Positions 5,910-5,911 of a DNA stretch of 5,911 nt are shown one piece after another; the stretch's first letter is position 1; each line of letters begins with the position of its first letter. The notes beneath the pieces are model-generated. The model made no database searches and had not been told where the DNA came from. It saw only the letters and a program-made list of their open reading frames with translations. The stretch spans positions 1 to 5,911 of the forward strand of contig JAHJUV010000003.1 in assembly GCA_018828825.1 (NCBI GenBank), written 5' to 3'. The position numbers were made by a program, and so were the translations under genes. The stretch comes from Planctomycetota bacterium (lineage in GTDB: Bacteria > Planctomycetota > Phycisphaerae > Sedimentisphaerales > UBA12454).

Positions 5910-5911
5910 GA

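Larger units (their letters stand above)
5648..5911. other. AT-rich upstream region of the amylase gene, no gene seen
   Basis: No convincing coding region was found in this 264-bp stretch. It holds a purine-rich run on the + strand (5673-5698), giving a pyrimidine-rich leader for the amylase mRNA; a tandem TTCAACG/TTCAGAA-like stretch near 5663; a possible amylase promoter (5806-5834); and small hairpins near 5851-5869 and 5896-5909. Positions 5700-5725 (TTTTAACCACAAATTAACAC and following) resemble a CACAGATTAACACAGAT-type sequence that I recall from intergenic regions of several bacteria, but this is weak. Confidence 0.5.

Overview
The window holds three intact genes and one truncated gene. 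It looks like a bacterial chromosome, most probably a planctomycete of the Phycisphaerae type. The best clue is MurJ: between its mid-protein membrane helices it carries the extra FGWSIPCPLREG-type segment, followed by YQFPMGVLAISLGVAVFPLLSR, a form I associate with planctomycete MurJ proteins. This placement is recall and inference, not a database result.

Layout. Positions 1-48 are six perfect copies of an 8-bp unit, directly before typA (64-1923, +), which encodes the ribosome-associated GTPase TypA/BipA. An 86-bp gap follows. It has no convincing terminator, but it has a consensus TATAAT and an inverted repeat just before murJ (2009-3622, +), the lipid II flippase gene. Positions 3623-3853 are a scrambled junction. 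It contains a minus-strand segment resembling the 3' end of a tRNA, the last ~40 codons of an ornithine/diaminopimelate-decarboxylase-type gene with the rest missing, a 13-bp perfect inverted repeat enclosing that remnant, and an 11-bp direct repeat. Next, on the minus strand, is a secreted GH13 alpha-glucan hydrolase (3854-5635). A Shine-Dalgarno sequence shows that it starts four codons inside the longest possible reading frame. The last 264 bp are the AT-rich upstream region of this gene, with a possible promoter and a few small hairpins.

How they fit together. typA (translation and stress adaptation) and murJ (peptidoglycan precursor export) are housekeeping genes on the same strand. murJ seems to have its own promoter, possibly giving an almost leaderless mRNA. 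The amylase is convergent with murJ and functionally unrelated: it would break down starch- or glycogen-type glucans outside the cytoplasm. The decarboxylase remnant stops 13-25 bp past the amylase stop codon, so the amylase side probably arrived by, or was exposed by, a rearrangement that deleted the rest of the decarboxylase gene. I saw no CRISPR array, transposase, integrase, defence or toxin gene, and no clearly new multi-gene system. The points most worth checking are the rearrangement junction, the murJ start region and the tandem repeat.
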